Made by a program: the position numbers and the translations under genes. A model generated the notes under the pieces. It had not been told where the DNA came from and searched no databases. It worked only from the letters and a program-made list of their open reading frames with translations. DNA of 64,000 bases from Aptenodytes patagonicus (Eukaryota; Chordata; Aves; Sphenisciformes; Spheniscidae): positions 75,395,068 to 75,459,067 of the forward strand of contig NC_134951.1 in NCBI RefSeq assembly GCF_965638725.1, read 5' to 3'. This document shows, piece by piece, positions 49,201-61,126 of this stretch. How positions within the stretch are numbered: position 1 is the first letter of the stretch; the number at the start of each line of letters is the position of its first letter.

Positions 49201-52200
49201 TGTTTTAACTAAACTTCTTCTCAAAGGGGTTGGAATTGTACAATTTAAAAAGGAACCACTGCATGCTAAGTATGGATTAATTGCCGGAGTCACAGCGAGG
49301 CCAAATTGCTGCTTCAGTTTCCGAGAGATGGGCCCTGCTGATCTGTGACCCAAGTGCAGTGTACCCTGGTGCTGGCAGAAGGGAGAGAGAGATGGGACTG
49401 AGATACGGCAGATCAGTTATGGTCCACGGACTACGGGGGTGGGTGGGAAAGGTGACTGACAGGAGCCAATCTGTTGTCAGGCAACACAAATTCACCACGC
49501 AGGGAGAATGTAAAATTTTAAAGCCCCTGTGCCGTTGCACAGCAGACATTGGTGTTCGGTTGTGTTGGCACTGCAGCGCACCATGCGTGTATATGCTATT
49601 TTAGATACACGTTCCCCAGGTTTGGCTGTAGCAATGTAGCAGCAACTGGATTAAGTGATAATGCTGAGAAGCAGTTCCAGGTGCCTCTTCTCGCTTGTTC
49701 TGCTTGTCCTTTTGGCCGAATCACTTGTGCTTGAGTGCTTTACCTTCTGCACTGGGGGTACATCTAGAACTACTTTCCTAAAGCTGACAAGGTTATATAT
49801 ATGAGTAGTCAACGTTAAAGCAGGCTGTTGTTGAACTTTCTTTGAGTCGTGGCATTAAAGATGTACCTAGACTTCCTTTTGAAGGCAGTTATCTGAAAAA
49901 GTCACCTGCGCTTCCAATTCACCTGTCCAGGTGACATTATACCTATCCTGGGTAGATCCTATCCTTTAAAACAAAACAAAACAGTTGCTCTAGAATGGAG
50001 ATTAGATGTGTCGAGCACTTCAGATCATTTATTATTGGTGTTTTGGGGTTTTTTTTAAGACTTCCTATTGCCTGGGTAGCTATTAATAAACAACTGGGTT
50101 TCTTCCTCCAAACTGCACTATTTTTCATTTGTGGTCACCATTTCAGCACTGAAACTTTTATTAGGTGTAAGATGCAGCTTTGATTATGAGGCTGATGTAG
50201 GCAGAACCTAGACTTGAATTCCTGGGGGATGGTGGGGAGAGAGGCATTTAAGACTGCGGCATCGTCCTTGACGGGTCTGTCACTGCAGGTAGGTGTAGTA
50301 ACCGAGAGAGCCAATTACAAGTATGTTTTGCAGAGGTGAAAGCCTGAGTGAGACTGTGGTGATATTATCCAGAAAGCTCAAAGTACAAGGATGAGGTTTC
50401 TGTAGATACTGTGAGGGCGTTTATGCATTTTAGGACTTTGTGTAGAGTTTATTTTTGTTTCCTTGTGCAGAGGTAGTTAACAAATTACCTTCCTTTACAC
50501 GTGCACTGCACTGTAGTCAAATTTCAGATAAGAGAATGACAAGCAGTAAGAACTTTCAATAGTGGGGGGAGAAACTTAGGAAGGATATCACCCCTAATTA
50601 TTTTTCTTGAGGTTGTTTTCTGTGTCTTGCTCTGAGTATTGATAATTCTCCAGAACCCGCCTTGCCTGCATCCTCTACAGCGCCTGTCCTAGGGCTTTGC
50701 TACCTCTCTGTGCAATGAAGACAAAATCCACCAACTAGGGCAAGATAAAGATGGGACGGAGGTGCCTGTGGCCATCTCCACTGAGGTCTTGTCCCTTTTT
50801 TGGTGTCCTGGGTTAAGTTCTCCATATTCCCATCCTGCCTCTTACAGTTTTCCTTCCCCCACAGTTTGACTCCTGTTTCCAAAAGAGGCCAGCAGTGGAA
50901 TGATCTGCAATCACACTTGCAGCTGCTTCAGACATTAAAATCCCTAATGTCACTGTTACCAGAGAGGAAAATTCCCACATTTTATTTCTCATAGGAGAAC
51001 CTCGTGGGTTTCTGCTTGTGCTGGAAGAAACTCTCACTCCTCAAACCATTATCAGACAAGGCACATGAAGAGTCTGACACAGCCTAAGATCTTGCTGGTA
51101 CTTTAGGACCCAAGTCCATCCAGATACAGATGGAAGCAATGGGCTTGGGTAGCAGGCAGGTCCTAGAAATGGGGAATAGGAGACCTCTGTTTTTAAGTAT
51201 CCGAACTGCTTTAGATAACGAGTTTCTGGTTCCGCTGGAGGAGGTGTTTGGATCTGTCCAACCAGGACACCCTGCCAGGTTGTTTTCTTGGAAACTGGTG
51301 AATGACACAAAAGCTGTTTGTTTTGCTTTTTCATTACTGGCTCAGTCAAAGAGAACTCTAAGCTTCTTGAAAGCTTTGCCTCACCATCCTCCTCCTTTTT
51401 TTTTATAGCCATGGAAACAAAGAGGTATTCTCCTGCTGGGGGATCCAGCTGGCAGTGGATTGGTTTCGAGAAAGGGGGCACAAGTACATTAAGGTTTTTG
51501 TCCCACTGTGGAGAAAGGAGCCCCCTCGACAAGACAGTCCAATTGCAGGTAAGTCACCGTCCTGGACATAATTTGGCAACCGTTAGGTGCAGTTTGGAGG
51601 CAGGGGGTGTGAAGAGTCCAGTACGGTTTTGCCCTGTAAAGACAAGCACAGTGCAAGTTGTGTATCAGGTTTCCATCACTTAAATTAGTCATTAACTTCT
51701 TGCCGCACACTCCTGGCTAGCAGCTAAAACTCACACAAGGCTTTGTTACACTGCTTTGAGCCTTCTGCTTTAGAAGCACATGTGGCTGCCAGCTGAGTTA
51801 AAGAAACAATGAGTTTGTCAGCTCGCAACGACTCTGCAGAGCTTTTAAGGCCAGCCAGGAGACGACAACATCGTTTCAGACATTATCCAAAGGCGGCAGT
51901 ATCCGAAGCGTTCACTACTGCGTGACTATTATCTGTTAGCCTATTACACTGATACAGGAGCTACATGGGTTCCTCTTCCAGGAGAAGGAAACGCACCATC
52001 TGAAGTCTGTGGAGGGTGGCGAGATCTAGTTTGTATGGAAATAGATCTGCCAGATTTGTGCCAGCAGTTTGGCATCTGCAGCTGCAGATGAGGCAGCTAG
52101 GGATCTGCCTTTCTGTGCAGCAGGAATGACAAGAAGCCAGAGTGTCCTCAACAGCAGCAAAAGAAGTTAGTTTGTTTGTTTGTTTATTTGTTTGTTTGTT

Positions 52201-55200
52201 TGTTTTGAGGCACATTTTATCTCCCAGTAAGACTCATACCAGGGCTGGTTATGAGCCTTCTAGCATCTAGTGGGGTAAAAAGGGAACTACAGGGATTCAG
52301 CAAATCTCTGATGTAGAATTCAAGCCATCCTTCTGTGGATAAGACTTAAATATTAAAAAAGGTATCTCCAATTTTAAGATTAGATGTTTTTGTAAAAGAC
52401 CTAATTTTCAAGTTGCCAAATAACCACCAGATATCAGTGCATCTGAAAATCACACTGTTTTAAGTTGCCTAAAGTGCTGGAACATCTTTAGATTCCTGTA
52501 GGTTTCTAGCACACGATTGAGACCTGGTCATTATTAATTGATTAGTTTTTTGATTTTTATTCTTTTCCCCTTCTATTTCTGCCAACCACCCCACCAGATC
52601 AGCACATTCTTGAAGAGCTTGAAAGGCAATCGATCCTTGTGTACACCCCATCCCGGAAGGTGAAAGGCAAGAGGGTAGTTTGCTACGATGATCGCTATAT
52701 AGTGAAAGTTGCTTATGAGAAAGACGGAGTCATTGTTTCCAATGACCATTATCGGGATCTCCAGAATGAAAACCCCGAGTGGAAATGGTTTATTGAGCAG
52801 CGACTACTCATGTACTCTTTTGTCAGTAACAGGTAAGAGACAGCTGTTGTTAAGCAATCTTTAATTTAAACTTTATGGGCCAAGTCAGCTCCAACATCAA
52901 CGCACCTCCCACCAGTAGCAGATTATGCGAGCCTTTTTCTGAAGGGAATTTACCACAACTTCTCTTGTCTCATTTCTTTAGTTCCTGCTCCCTCAGCTTT
53001 GGTCTTAAACACCCTGTGTCACTCTTCAGTGGACTTCTCTATTTGAAAGGCAACATTAGTGACCATCTTTGCTTATTTCCAATCCAAACTGGGACGTTAT
53101 CCAAGGCCTGGTATCTTTGCATTTCTATTTCATAGCAGGATAACAGAAATCAGCGAGAGGAGGCTGGCTATCTGGCAGTATTTTTAATTCCCCTACAAGG
53201 CAGAACAGCCCTTTTTCCTGTGCTTTTCTAATAAGTTTCTAGAAGAGAGATGAGAAGCTGATCTCTCTGCCCTCTTAGCCATCCCCTTTGGGGAAGGTTT
53301 TCATTAAGGCACTTGCACTATGCCCGTGAGGCTGAGCTGTATGCCCCTCAGTCTGTACGTACTAACCTTGTCTAAGTTTCCTACTAGCAGAGGTGTTCAG
53401 CAGTCACTTTGGCTGGGGAAATGCACATGGAGACATCCAGTGTGCATGGAGGAGTGCAAGCGGAGAAGCCGCCTCACGCAGCGGCACTTTCCGTGGGTCA
53501 GGATGGAGACTTGACTCTCCCACCACCAAAATTGGATGGGAGTGCTTGGCACTGGGTTTCAGTTTCCCTGTAGCGTTGTTCACAGAAATGCAGTCGCTGA
53601 ACATCAGCATACTGTATTTCTTGAAGCGCCAGTCCATTATCTCCAACTACCATCAGGCTTCTTCCCTAGTTACTTATGGGTTACAAATATTCATATGATA
53701 ATTTCCTTCCTATTTTGTAGGGATTGCCAGACCTTTTCAGAACCCTTCCCTCAGAAACTCTAGCTGCTACTCTGAAGCTCGTTTCAGTGGGACCTCCTTG
53801 CACAGCTTTGGGAACCTCTCAAAAACCACAGCCTGAAGTTGGAGGTTTCAGTCCCATTATGCAGATGAACAAATTCCTGGTGGTGCACGGGTGGGTGCAG
53901 ATGAACAAATTCCCTTCCCCTCCCACCCGCGACTCCCTTCATCTGACAGAGTTGTTCCACGGGTGGGTGCGGTGCAGAGTCATTGGCAAACAAGTCCAAA
54001 GATGCTAATTAGTTTTCTTCCTGAAGCATCACATTCAGGTACTGGCATAGAAGAATAAACAGTTTTATCTGAGCATTTCTGCAGGCCTTGTAGCAGGAAG
54101 CCTTTACTGAACCCTTGAAAAAGGCTGGGCTTGTTTGCCACACCACGTGCGTGATCAGCTGTAGCTCTGAATTAACCGCCGGCTTTTTAAACCTCATTCT
54201 CCTACAAGTATTTAGTAAGAGAAAAGTGAGTTTGCTGTAGAAGAGAGCTGCCGGTAAGGATCGCAGTGCTGGGACCACAGAAGAGTTTGCTGCTTTTGCT
54301 GCTCCAGAGAAAAAGGAAGCGATGCTGTAACGGCTGGGGCTGCTGGCCAGCCAGAGCTACGCCAAGCTGCCATCTATTCCCAGTTGGTTTAAGTTATTAG
54401 GAAAAAAACTACATGAAGCTGAAGTATTGGCTTGGCAGGCAGGAAGGCACCTGACTCCTGAAGGCCAGGCTACAAAAGGATCACAAGGATTTTCTGCCCT
54501 AAGCTTGTGCCACAAGTTGTGATGGCACTTTAGCTCCAAAAGCTCAAGGTAGTTTTGTTACCCCTGTGACTTTTTCCTTTTTCAGGTTTATGCCTCCTGA
54601 TGACCCGTTAGGCCGGCATGGACCCACTCTTAGTAACTTCCTCAGCAAAAAGCCAGTGCTTCCCGAACCAAAATGGCAGCCTTGCCCCTATGGTGGGTTT
54701 CTCTCCGTGTGAACTGTCACCCCTCTTCCTCCTGCCCCTTGCTTCCTAGCAGTGCTTTCCTTCGGCTAAGGGCAAGCGCCGTTGCCACGTGCTGTCCTAC
54801 TTGGTGCTTTGTGTGGTAGAGTTTTTGGCCAGGGTGATGCTTTTTTCCCCTCCTGCTTAAGTGGCTTCAGCCTCAGCAAAGGCAGCAGCTGTTTCTGGCT
54901 CCCCCATCCTTGCCTGCGTGCAGCACCCAAACCAGGCACCGTGGCTGTGCTGACCCCCCAGCAGCCTGCACACACCTTTCACATTGCAGGGTGGACTTTC
55001 ATTACAGCACTCGGGAAAGGCCATCCCAATGCTCTCCCCCCAAAAAACAGCTTCCCAGTAATGTGGCGGTTTCTCAGAGATAAATCTCTATACCATTTTT
55101 TAAAGCAACCCTTTGTAACAGCAGGTCTCCCAGCCCACTGAGTGCAGCAACCGGAACATAAATGAATTTCAGACACTTCTAAAATAGCAGAAACTTCCTT

Positions 55201-56444
55201 TCCCTGCTGCTTCACCCTGCTATTTAGGTCAGCACTATTTAAATCTGGGGTCAAAAGTACCGAATTGGAAAACAGCACTTCCCCTCTTCACTGTTTGTCC
55301 TCACCCCACCCATGCGAATGCACAGTGCTGGGGAGGTGTTGAGTACGTTAATCGACATGGGTGCTAGCGACAACCTCCTGTTTGTTTTTTTACTCTTTCA
55401 GGTAAAAAATGCACCTATGGCAATAAATGCAAATTTTACCACCCGGAGAGACCACATCAAGCTCAGCTCTCGGTTGCTGATGAGCTCAGGGCCAAAATAA
55501 AGGTCTCGTTAAGCCTGGGGAAAGAGGAGGAGCAGCGTAACCACTCGCTGTACAGGACCAGAGGAGAGCCTGCACCGCCTGACGCCTGCACAGAAACACT
55601 GCGAGAAGCCAGCGGCTGCGCAGGGGCTTCCTGCTACCCAGCATGGTCCCGGGGAAGCTGTCGTGAGCAGCCATCCGGTGCCTGGGCTGGCGGCCCTGGC
55701 GCTGACCTGGGGCTGGACCAGCGGTTGCTACAGCCAGAGCCCCTGCGAGACCAGCTGCTCCTGGAGAAGATGTCAGCGCTGTCCATCAGTGACAACACGT
55801 ACAGTTACAATCGCTCCGTACATACCTCTCAAGACAGAGAGGTGACGGACAGCCCTCATCACTGCAGTGACCTCAGGCACAGCCCATACTTGCTTCATCA
55901 CCCCCGTAGCTTGGACCACACCTGCCTACCGGGATGTCCTTTCCAGCAAGCGGTGCTCCCGCCTGCACAGGGCAGGATGCGCCCAGACCACAGCTGGCCT
56001 CAGGAGTGCTGCGGCATGCACGGGATGGGTCAGAGAAGCTGCTGTATCCCTGATGGTGCCCAGCACAAACAGGTCCTGGAGACTCAGCACCATGTTTTGC
56101 CGCAGCCCACAGCTCTTCCCCCTGACCCGCTTCACTTGTACAGCGAGCATCAGCTGCAGCAGCAGCACTGTTTCCCCAGCCAGCCTCCACGGCAGCCCTT
56201 TCTGTTAGACTCCAGTAACAGGCTGGGCTTCTTCCAGAAAGCCCATGCTTATCCTGATGCTTGTTACGGTGACTACTGGCCCACCCCAGCTGCAAGGCCA
56301 CCTTCTGCCCAGCAAGCAAATATACACAGGGAGCTGTGCTCCCTTTTCCCTTACGGCGAGGTGAACCACATCATGGCTTTGTACCCTGATATCAAGGATA
56401 TCGCTAGCTTGACTTTACTGATTCAAAGACACAGAAACTTGTGA
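45840..56444 (+). CDS. ZC3H12D: ZC3H12D, NYN-domain endoribonuclease with CCCH finger (5 coding exons)
   Basis: Coding exons 45840-46222, 51409-51548, 52598-52832, 54586-54692 and 55402-56444 join in frame to 635 residues, longer than the roughly 530 of human. Residues about 34-75 are the N-terminal UBA-like helix bundle ([20 protein letters not shown]). Residues about 116-255 are the NYN/PIN RNase, with D121 and N124 in [10 protein letters not shown]205-D206 in CYDDRYIV and D224 in SNDHYRDL all present. Residues 286-302 are one C-x5-C-x5-C-x3-H zinc finger. The C-terminus is a conserved helical block ([20 protein letters not shown] onward). The family (Regnase/MCPIP) cleaves stem-loops in 3' UTRs of inflammatory mRNAs in the cytoplasm. 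The ATG at 45840 directly follows an in-frame TAA, fixing the longest start; Met5 is an alternative. Confidence 0.96.
46223..51408 (+). other. ZC3H12D: ZC3H12D intron 1 (5.2 kb)
   Basis: Contains the CR1 tail at 47164-47268; otherwise no feature was recognised. It splits the RNase domain just after the first catalytic Asp strand. Confidence 0.75.
47164..47268 (+). mobile_element. CR1 LINE 3'-end fragment
   Basis: The sequence from GGTTTAGTGGGCATGGTGG through TCTTTTCCAACCTTAATGAT matches the 3' tail of the intron 7 CR1, in the opposite orientation. It ends in two ATTCTATG octamers (47251-47266), the diagnostic avian CR1 terminus. It is severely 5'-truncated, as most CR1 copies are, and has the same orientation as ZC3H12D. 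Confidence 0.92.
51409..51548 (+). CDS. ZC3H12D: ZC3H12D coding exon 2
   Basis: Encodes [20 protein letters not shown] then [20 protein letters not shown], the first helix and second strand of the NYN RNase fold. The acceptor is TTTTTATAG and the donor GTAAGT. Confidence 0.97.
52073..52090. repeat. Perfect 18-bp palindrome with CAGCTG centre
   Basis: CATCTGCAGCTGCAGATG is its own reverse complement. It contains a central E-box (CAGCTG) and two outer CATCTG/CAGATG E-boxes. It lies in ZC3H12D intron 2. A regulatory role is only inferred. Confidence 0.8.
52171..52206. repeat. (TTTG)n microsatellite
   Basis: About nine tetramers with one TTTA interruption, in ZC3H12D intron 2. Confidence 0.9.
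52598..52832 (+). CDS. ZC3H12D: ZC3H12D coding exon 3, catalytic core
   Basis: Encodes the bulk of the RNase: [20 protein letters not shown], the [20 protein letters not shown] strand with D205 and D206, SNDHYRDL with D224, and [20 protein letters not shown]. This is the best conserved part of the gene. The donor is GTAAGA. Confidence 0.98.
53861..53914 (+). repeat. Short imperfect tandem duplication, 37-bp period
   Basis: GCAGATGAACAAATTCC occurs at 53861 and again at 53898. A CACGGGTGGGTGC segment also occurs twice (about 53886 and 53959). It lies in ZC3H12D intron 3. Confidence 0.7.
54586..54692 (+). CDS. ZC3H12D: ZC3H12D coding exon 4
   Basis: Encodes [20 protein letters not shown] then [15 protein letters not shown], closing the RNase domain and beginning the zinc finger with its first Cys (C286). 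The finger is split by the following intron. The acceptor is TTTTTCAG and the donor GTGGGT. Confidence 0.96.
55402..56444 (+). CDS. ZC3H12D: ZC3H12D terminal coding exon 5
   Basis: Starts with the rest of the CCCH finger ([20 protein letters not shown]292, C298, H302). A conserved helix ([20 protein letters not shown]) follows. Next come about 260 poorly conserved residues rich in Pro, Gln, His and Cys, then the conserved C-terminal block [24 protein letters not shown] and [11 protein letters not shown] before TGA at 56442. The low-complexity middle accounts for most of the extra length over the human protein. Confidence 0.95.
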
Positions 56445-56540
56445 AGCCTCCAGATCAAACCTTTCCCAACAAGCACAAGTCCTGGGGCGCAAAGCTGAGG
56501 CTTAATGAAGTGTTATTAAAGGGCTTTATGGCAAGGGTTA
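56445..56540 (+). terminator. ZC3H12D: ZC3H12D 3' UTR with candidate poly(A) signal
   Basis: The first poly(A)-like signal after the stop is the variant ATTAAA at 56515-56520. That would make a very short 3' UTR (about 100 nt). A longer isoform using a later signal is possible. Confidence 0.5.
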
Positions 56541-57179
56541 TAGCTGTTCCAGGAGCACAAGTCTAAGCATCAACCAGCTACGTTGCGTGGGGCATCAGGT
56601 CAAGGCAAAGGCTGCTGCTCGCTGCAGAGGGATCTCATTCACCTCCCATGGAAGTGAATGGGAGGGCTCGGGGTAACTGGGCTGTCAGCATTTGAACCTC
56701 ACTAGTGACTGGTTTCAGGATGGCATAGAACTTCATTAATGCCTTGAAACACTAGATATGTTTTTAAAGCCTTAACCTACTCTTCAACTACCGTAAAAGA
56801 TCCATACTCCATGGGTCCTAGTAACAAGCTCTCCGTAGACCCTCTGTGACTACTTGCTCAGCTAGCATATCATAAAAGTAATTTGGCCTATTCACCTGAC
56901 CTGTGCTCTCTGCTAGAAGGCATCTTCGGGTCTGTATTATTGCCTTCTAGCTTTCAAAGACACATCTCGTGTTTATAAACCATTGCTGTGAACCCACAGA
57001 ATCACTAGCAGAGGTGGCGGAGATATTCCAGAGCACTTGAAGATAGCTGCAGGTACATTTCTCAGGGATCACACACAATATAAGTCAAATCAGGGAAGTC
57101 ATCTTCAATATAAATCCCGATGTGGACTGAGGGTTCAGGGTTGTTTCTTTGGTTTTGAATTAACACAGATGATACCAAA

Positions 57180-57203
57180 GGGGGGAGGGGGGGGCGGGGG
57201 GGG
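57180..57203 (+). repeat. G-rich run with quadruplex potential
   Basis: G6, G8 and G8 runs separated only by single A or C. The long G-runs can be divided into four or more G-tracts, enough for a G-quadruplex on the plus strand. It lies about 740 bp beyond the ZC3H12D stop. Confidence 0.8.
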
Positions 57204-57675
57204 AAGGCTTTAAAGTGTCTCTGTTGTATCGAACAAGAAAACTATTGTTAACCCTTAATTACCAAATGCGGTCCCATAATGCAATTATACAGCTGATTTA
57301 TGACTACAAACATCTAAACTGTGTTCTGTTAGGACATGTAGGATTTTCAGTAAGCTGTAAAGCTGCTAATCTCTGCATTATTCCACTGAATTCTTCAGGT
57401 TATGATTCAAATATTAAGGTTGATCCTGAAAGTTTTTGGCATTATACCAAAGTTTAAGTATGTCAATATGACGTTTTAAAAATGCTTTAACACATTATAA
57501 AATGGTCATCTAGAACATTTTATGCTCTGAATAACGTGGTCTCTTTTCTTTTTTGTTTGTTTTTATTTCTTTTTTTTTTTTTCCCCATTCCTCTTAGCAC
57601 TGGTGCTTCATCAAGTCCAACATTCAGGTGGGATTTACAAACTCTCTGACCCTGCAGTATCTCTGTTAAGTTCTT

Positions 57676-57763
57676 CTCCAGCAAGCCGAGGGCACTATAT
57701 AAAGGCAGCGTGCCAATTTTCCTATAGATTTTAAATGCTTTCTGTATTGAAATATGAAGTGCA
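57676..57763 (+). repeat. Inverted repeat, left arm
   Basis: The 73 bp at 57676-57748 is the reverse complement of 58624-58696 with a single mismatch; similarity weakens in the outer 15 bp. The arm includes ACTATATAAAGGCAGCG. See the right arm at 58607-58696. Confidence 0.92.
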
Positions 57764-58606
57764 ATCGGTGATGTTAGTCCCAGGCAGGAATTAAACATGG
57801 CCCTCACTGACAACTCTGAATTCTCTTGCTTTTGAAAAGGTGACTAAGGAGTAGTAATTTACCTTTAGTGACATTATCACATGATGCATTTTTGAAAGTG
57901 GTAATAGTTTGACCCATTTCCCTCTGGAAACTATCAATCAGCAGCTTTTTTTTGGTGGTGGTGTTTAAAGAGTCTTCAGGAAATAAGCATACTCTATCAG
58001 TTCAGTCTCTTATGGCCATGTGGTTGGCTCCAAGAAATTCTAATCTGGAGCTCGGAGGTATGATTTACCTTCACAGAACATGGTAGTTTTTTCCATATGT
58101 CATGAATTTTCCACTAATTATAGTCATTATATATATATTATAACTAGATCACCAGAACGGCTTATAAATTTATCCACTGCATATTACATAAAGATTAGAA
58201 ATGCCATTAAAACAAAACCATGGGCTAAATGCCCTGTGAAATGCTTTGAAAAGTACTCGAGTTCTACAGCCATCGTTAGTTGCGCTGAAATATGCCACGT
58301 ACCACGCTTAACACATTGAAGCGACCTGAGACGTGTCGTGGATTAAATGCCTATATTGTGCCTATGCAAGGCCAGGCTCATTGGCTTGCCTAACAACCTG
58401 TACCAGAGCTTTCCCAGCTACTGCTGCACACATATATACTGCTGTACACATACACACCCTCGCAGAGAAAGCGCGATGCGGAGTGGAAAAATACCTTCCA
58501 CATACTGAAACGGAGCAAGTCCCAGATGACAGCATTCAGAAAATATACACACAGCAACGGAGCAGGATATAACCGTATATGTCAACATTTATTTTTATGT
58601 CTGGAA

Positions 58607-58696
58607 TGTACGTTACATATTTTAATACAGAAAGCATTTAAAATCTACAGGAAAATTGGCACGCTGCCTTTATATAGTGCCCTCGGCTTGCTGGAG
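58607..58696 (-). repeat. Inverted repeat, right arm
   Basis: This is the partner of 57676-57763, in opposite orientation across an 875-bp spacer. The match begins at AATACAGAAAGC (58624) and ends abruptly at CTGGAG (58696). Confidence 0.92.
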
Positions 58697-61126
58697 ATAT
58701 GTGCATAAGCTTTCCTCCTTTTCCTTTGAGGATGCTCAGGAATTTGGTGGTTGTTCAAAACCCTCTCTTGATGTTCAATAACATTTTTCTTTCATTTCTG
58801 TCTTGTTTACTGGGCAATCTTTCAGTAAAATACATAGAATGTGCATTCTGCTGAGAAAGTGTCTGAGAAAATAAATCAGGCTTTGGCGCTAAACAGAACT
58901 TGGTTTCTCTTGGCTCTTCTGCTCACCAGAGGGTTTTTTCTCATGGAGCTTTTGTTCGAAGGGCAGCTCAGCAGCAGTGCTGTGTCACTGCCTGCTTGAG
59001 AGGCACTCTGCCGCTGGCCAAGAGCCCACGGAAAGCACAGACTTCTGTTATTTCACCACAGCACAACCATCTGGGACGCAGGACTCTCTGCTGCAGAGCC
59101 TTTTGCACGTGCCAAGGCAGGAGGATTTCTTTTTGGCTTTGTCAGCTCTTGAGGTGAGGGAAGGGGCTGCTAACAGAAAGGAGTAGGCAGCTTTCGCACA
59201 GGCAGGGTAGGAGGCTGTTGCTATTTGGTATCTCTGCGGAGATGCATTCGAGTCCAGCTCTTGCTGCCAAGTTGAAAATGAATCCATAAATCACAACAGG
59301 CTCGGAAAGCCCTTGATGTTCTTTGCTTTTTGGTTGTCAAGACTCTTTTAGAAGAGGACTGAAGCAGTGGGAGCAATCCTCCAGGAGGCGGGCTGCTTTT
59401 CTAAGGGAGATTTACAGAGTTGCCAAATTCAGTTTAAGGTTAAAAAAAAAGTCATAAAAGAGACTCCTCTTCCCTTCTCTACTCTCACCCTTTCCCAAAA
59501 AGTTGGGAAGCCATAGACACCCTCCCTTGTGAGGGGCTAGGGAAACCAGATACAAATATTTCACTGAAAAGTCTTGGGTGGAAGTCACCCCCGTGGCAGC
59601 TCCTCAGTATAAAAAGGGGGAAAGAGGGTGGTCCTCTGCACCTGATGCAGTCCTGGGCAGCTCACAGCACCTTCCTCCCACCTCCTCCTAAATATAGAAA
59701 TTTCTCCCTCACAGAACATTGATGACAAGTCTACTAATTTGGTGAGCTTAGATACCATAAAAATTAATGCCATAAGACGGTTTATGAAGTAGATAATTTA
59801 TGAAGTAGATCATAATTTTGCTCTGTATCAAACACTTGTATTTGCCAATTATTCTGAGAAGTTTTGCTAATATTTTAACTCACTTCCCATAAGAGCTGGC
59901 ACAATTTATAAGCAAATGTTTGAACTAATCACAAACAACAAAATAGAACAAGACCGATTTCACAGCTTCTCTCCTCCCTAAAAAAGGTGGATTGCTAGGG
60001 AAGAACAAGCAAGCCCTGTACTTCACCAAGTGTGACAGACCACCGCTGCAAGTTAAAAAAAATCCAAAGCCTCTGGTGAAAGCCTTTAACAGACAGACCC
60101 CTATGTTGGACACAGGTACTTTACATACATATCTCTAAGATAACAATTCAGACATTACCTTTCACCTTTTGCTTGGACTTTCCCCAAGCCAGGAGTCCGA
60201 ACATCTCAGTTTTACTCCTGGAGCTGTAACTCGTTCACTCTGCCACTGTAAGCCCTTTGCTTCTCTGCCTCAGGATACGTCTGCTCTGCATTCGCTCACA
60301 TACCTACGAGACTGCTGTAGTATTTACCTCCTACGTGCTAGTGGGACCGGGATGCTTTGAACTCTTGAGAACAGTTTAACGTTACAGCACCACTTGTCAT
60401 TAGCATTATTAAGAAAGCGCTATGACTTGCAATCGATAGTGAAGGGATTTTTATAGCATTTTAGCCACGTCCCTTCTCCGCCCCGAGTTGGGCTCACTGC
60501 CTTGAAGTCTTACAGCAGGCTCGGAGGAACTCTTTAGTAAGATGTACTGATGTGCTTGACTTGGCAAATGCAATCAAAATGGACATACAAATGGAGCAAA
60601 GCTGTGAACACAGCGATTCGCGGAGACAGCAGACGCAAGGCGGCAAGCCAGAAAGTTAGGACAACGCATGCAGGGCTGGCAGGCCTTTCAACGCAGTAAG
60701 GAAATTAGGTGATGTGCCTCTGCCGATGAATGGCAGCACCAGAATCACTCATTGTAACCACACCGCCAGCTCCTCCTCTTTGGCTTTCCCCTGTGTCACA
60801 CAATTTCCTCAGCTTCCCTAGTTTTTCCACAGTTTTTTCCTCCTGCTCTTGCTGAGCTCAGAATTTCCACCACACCCTTTACAGAGCGGGTTGCAACTTA
60901 CAAAAAACTTCCCTGTCCCAACCCCTCTCCTTCCACCTCTGCAGAAACCACCCGCCCCCACCCACTGCTGTCCCAAACTCTTGCTTCATGCTTCCTTCTC
61001 TTCTCTGCTCCCTCCCTGCCCCGGGGCGCTCACCTCCTCCCTTGCTGTGCCAGGTACTCCTCCCACTCAAGCCCAGATAGCGTCCTAGCTCTCCCTTCAC
61101 CCCTGCCCTCCAGCTGAAGGGTTTCT

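Noticed and set aside
57520..57813. 97-codon minus-strand frame covering the left inverted-repeat arm as a gene
   Set aside because: The same residues appear on the plus strand at the right arm simply because the arms are inverted copies; there is no domain or conserved start.
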